A stretch of 5,837 nucleotides of DNA from an uncultured Candidatus Altimarinota bacterium (lineage in GTDB: Bacteria > Patescibacteriota > Gracilibacteria > BD1-5 > UBA6164), in the NCBI GenBank assembly GCA_937944175.1, contig CALDZW010000030.1, positions 1 through 5,837 on the forward strand, written 5' to 3'. Positions 4,507 through 5,837 of this stretch are shown piece by piece. The translations under genes and the position numbers were made by a program. The notes beneath the pieces were generated by a model. The model was not told where the DNA came from, searched no databases, and saw nothing but the letters and a program-made list of their open reading frames with translations. Every line of letters starts with the position of its first letter. Positions within the stretch are counted from its first letter, which is position 1.

Positions 4507-5837
4507 ATGAGAAAAATTAGTAGTTTGCTGAGTAGGAATATTCTCAGTACAGCAGCTGTAATTGGATTTATGGGAGCTGCAGCTTTTGCTGCAGCTCCTG
4601 CTGGTGGATATTTGCCATGATCAACGTTAGATCCTGATTGTTTGCCATGAGACACAGACTGTATAGTTCAGAATGTCTGAGTTGAAAGTGATCCATTGAG
4701 AAAATTTATTGATGGAAATAATAATGATGTAGTTCTTGACTATGCAAGTGGGGCTGAGACAGTTTCATATACTCCAAACTGAATTAAAATTTATGATAAA
4801 AATGATGTACCCTTTGATACCTATAATGCCACTCAAGTAGAGTTTCAAACTGGATGAATTGATCAAAAAAATACATATAATCTTCATAAAGTGCTAACAA
4901 GTAACTTGATTGAAACTAATCCTGATGATAATAATAGAGGGATTTTTACAAAAATAGCAGTCGTTGACAAAGATGATACTGCTAATGTATGAAAAAATAT
5001 TTTCAATGAATGGAATCAACTTACAGTGAATTCAGATAATTCTCATGCATATGGAACTACATATGGTTCTGTTAATTCAGTTCATCATTACTGACAGGAT
5101 AGAGTAAACACAATTATGTGAGGATACAATGCATCATTATTATGACCAACATCTGAAGCATGAAATGTAAGGTGAGGTTTCAATCAAGCTACAACCTATT
5201 CAGATAAACCACTCAGTACACTGGTATGAACATATTCATATGCATCTTTACGTGGGTCTGGAAGCATTTCTAATGTCTATGGTCATTATAATAGAGTAGC
5301 TACAAGTGGTAATGTTGGGAGTCATGTTCCTAATCTCTATTGAGTGTTTAATAATGTTACAACATGAGCTTCATGGTCTGGAAGTATTACTAATGTATTT
5401 GGTAATAGAGTAAGGACATTTATTAATCCAGCAACAGAAGTTCAAAATGAGTATTGAATTTATGTTGATGATGTTGATGATGGATCTAATAGTAATTATT
5501 CACTTTATACAAAGAAATGAACAGTATATCATTATGATAATGTGTGAATTTGAACTACCAGCCCAAGTGTATGATGAGATTTTGATCTTAAATTAGATGT
5601 AGAGTGAGCTATTTGAGCAACACAATTTTGTGATCCAGATGGGAATAATTGTATAGAACCAAATGGTCCTATTATCTCCTCAAACCGTGGTCCAATATGA
5701 GACTCTGCTAATATACTATTAAATGCTAATAATCGTTATATAGTAACTCAAACATGATCAGCACTTTTTAGTCTTAACTCTATGTTTGATGGAGTATATT
5801 ATCCATCTTATACGGCTACAGGGCCATCAATCTCAGA
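4507..5837 (+). CDS. Secreted surface protein with beta-helix-like repeats and a tail-fibre-like motif, 3' end outside the window
   Basis: The visible 443 codons (24 UGA as Gly) begin MRKISSLLSRNILSTAAVIG, a Sec signal peptide with a basic start, a hydrophobic core and a likely cut after AFA (residue 28). Mature sequence starts AAPAGGYLPGSTLDPDC. LPG-TLDPDC-PGDTDC motifs are, from memory, frequent near the N-terminus of surface proteins of Gracilibacteria and related phyla. Residues 200-320 carry units of Gly plus an aromatic residue (MGGYNAS, RGGFNQA, VGTYSYA, NVYGHYN, NLYGVFN, NVFGNRV, EYGIYVD) every 15-20 residues, as in right-handed beta-helix tail-spike folds. Then comes NVGIGTTSP (345-353) and KLDVEGAIGATQFCD, like the stalk-to-tip region of fibre proteins that end in a peptidase S74-type chaperone; any such domain would be outside the window. 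Two C-x6-C pairs (C45/C52, C375/C382) flank the repeats. No Shine-Dalgarno is seen. An adhesive or host-contact role is inference. Confidence 0.85.
4573..4598 (+). other. Perfect GC-rich hairpin inside the signal-peptide coding region
   Basis: GGAGCTGCAGC (4573-4583) and GCTGCAGCTCC (4588-4598) are exact inverted copies around TTTT, forming 11 uninterrupted pairs in an otherwise AT-rich gene. It encodes GAAAFAAAP at the end of the signal peptide, beginning 66 bases after the start codon. Alternating GCT and GCA alanine codons favour such a palindrome, so it may be a by-product, but it is the most stable short stem in the window. Confidence 0.75.

Noticed and set aside
4458..4655. Minus-strand frame of 65 codons opposite the surface protein start
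   Set aside because: Its Ala/Gly-rich part is the mirror of the palindromic alanine codons of the plus-strand signal peptide, and the rest is low-complexity AT-rich sequence. The plus-strand gene explains the bases.

Overview
The window reads as one dense coding region only if UGA is translated as glycine. Under the standard code nothing longer than about 75 codons survives. With UGA = Gly there are five long frames, all ending in UAA or UAG. In conserved places the UGA codons fall where the family has glycine: the GGQ loop of release factor 1, the ATPase and TOPRIM motifs of GyrB, and a VGIGTTSP motif. UGA = Gly (genetic code 25) is known from the candidate phyla Absconditabacteria (SR1) and Gracilibacteria (BD1-5), so the source is very probably one of these small, AT-rich, host-dependent bacteria. 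The sequence alone does not decide which.

Layout. Positions 1-709 hold the C-terminal two thirds of peptide chain release factor 1 (prfA), the factor that reads UAA and UAG. After a 39-base gap comes a DEDDh-type 3'-5' exonuclease (749-1486). The last 42 bases of prfA are then repeated at 1541-1582, so the exonuclease sits between two copies of the prfA 3' end. This arrangement resembles either a small integration into a conserved gene end or the scar of a partial prfA duplication. A 145-residue protein of unknown function is encoded on the minus strand (1599-2036).

Positions 2037-2480 have no gene but are full of structure: a 14-base tandem repeat at the likely promoter of the minus-strand gene, two strong terminator-type hairpins, a promoter candidate, a three-stem palindromic element and one more hairpin just before the next gene.

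Positions 2481-4388 encode complete DNA gyrase subunit B, with 26 UGA codons, closed by its own terminator (4408-4441). From 4507 to the window edge runs the start of a secreted surface protein. It has a signal peptide, an LPGSTLDPDC-type motif, about seven aromatic-Gly repeats spaced 15-20 residues apart that suggest a beta-helix, and a tail-fibre-like GIGTTSP motif.

prfA and the exonuclease may share a transcript. gyrB looks monocistronic, and the surface protein starts a separate unit. The clearest functional link is between the code and the factor: a cell that reads UGA as glycine must do without RF2, and RF1, the factor expected to remain, here spells its own catalytic GGQ glycine with UGA.
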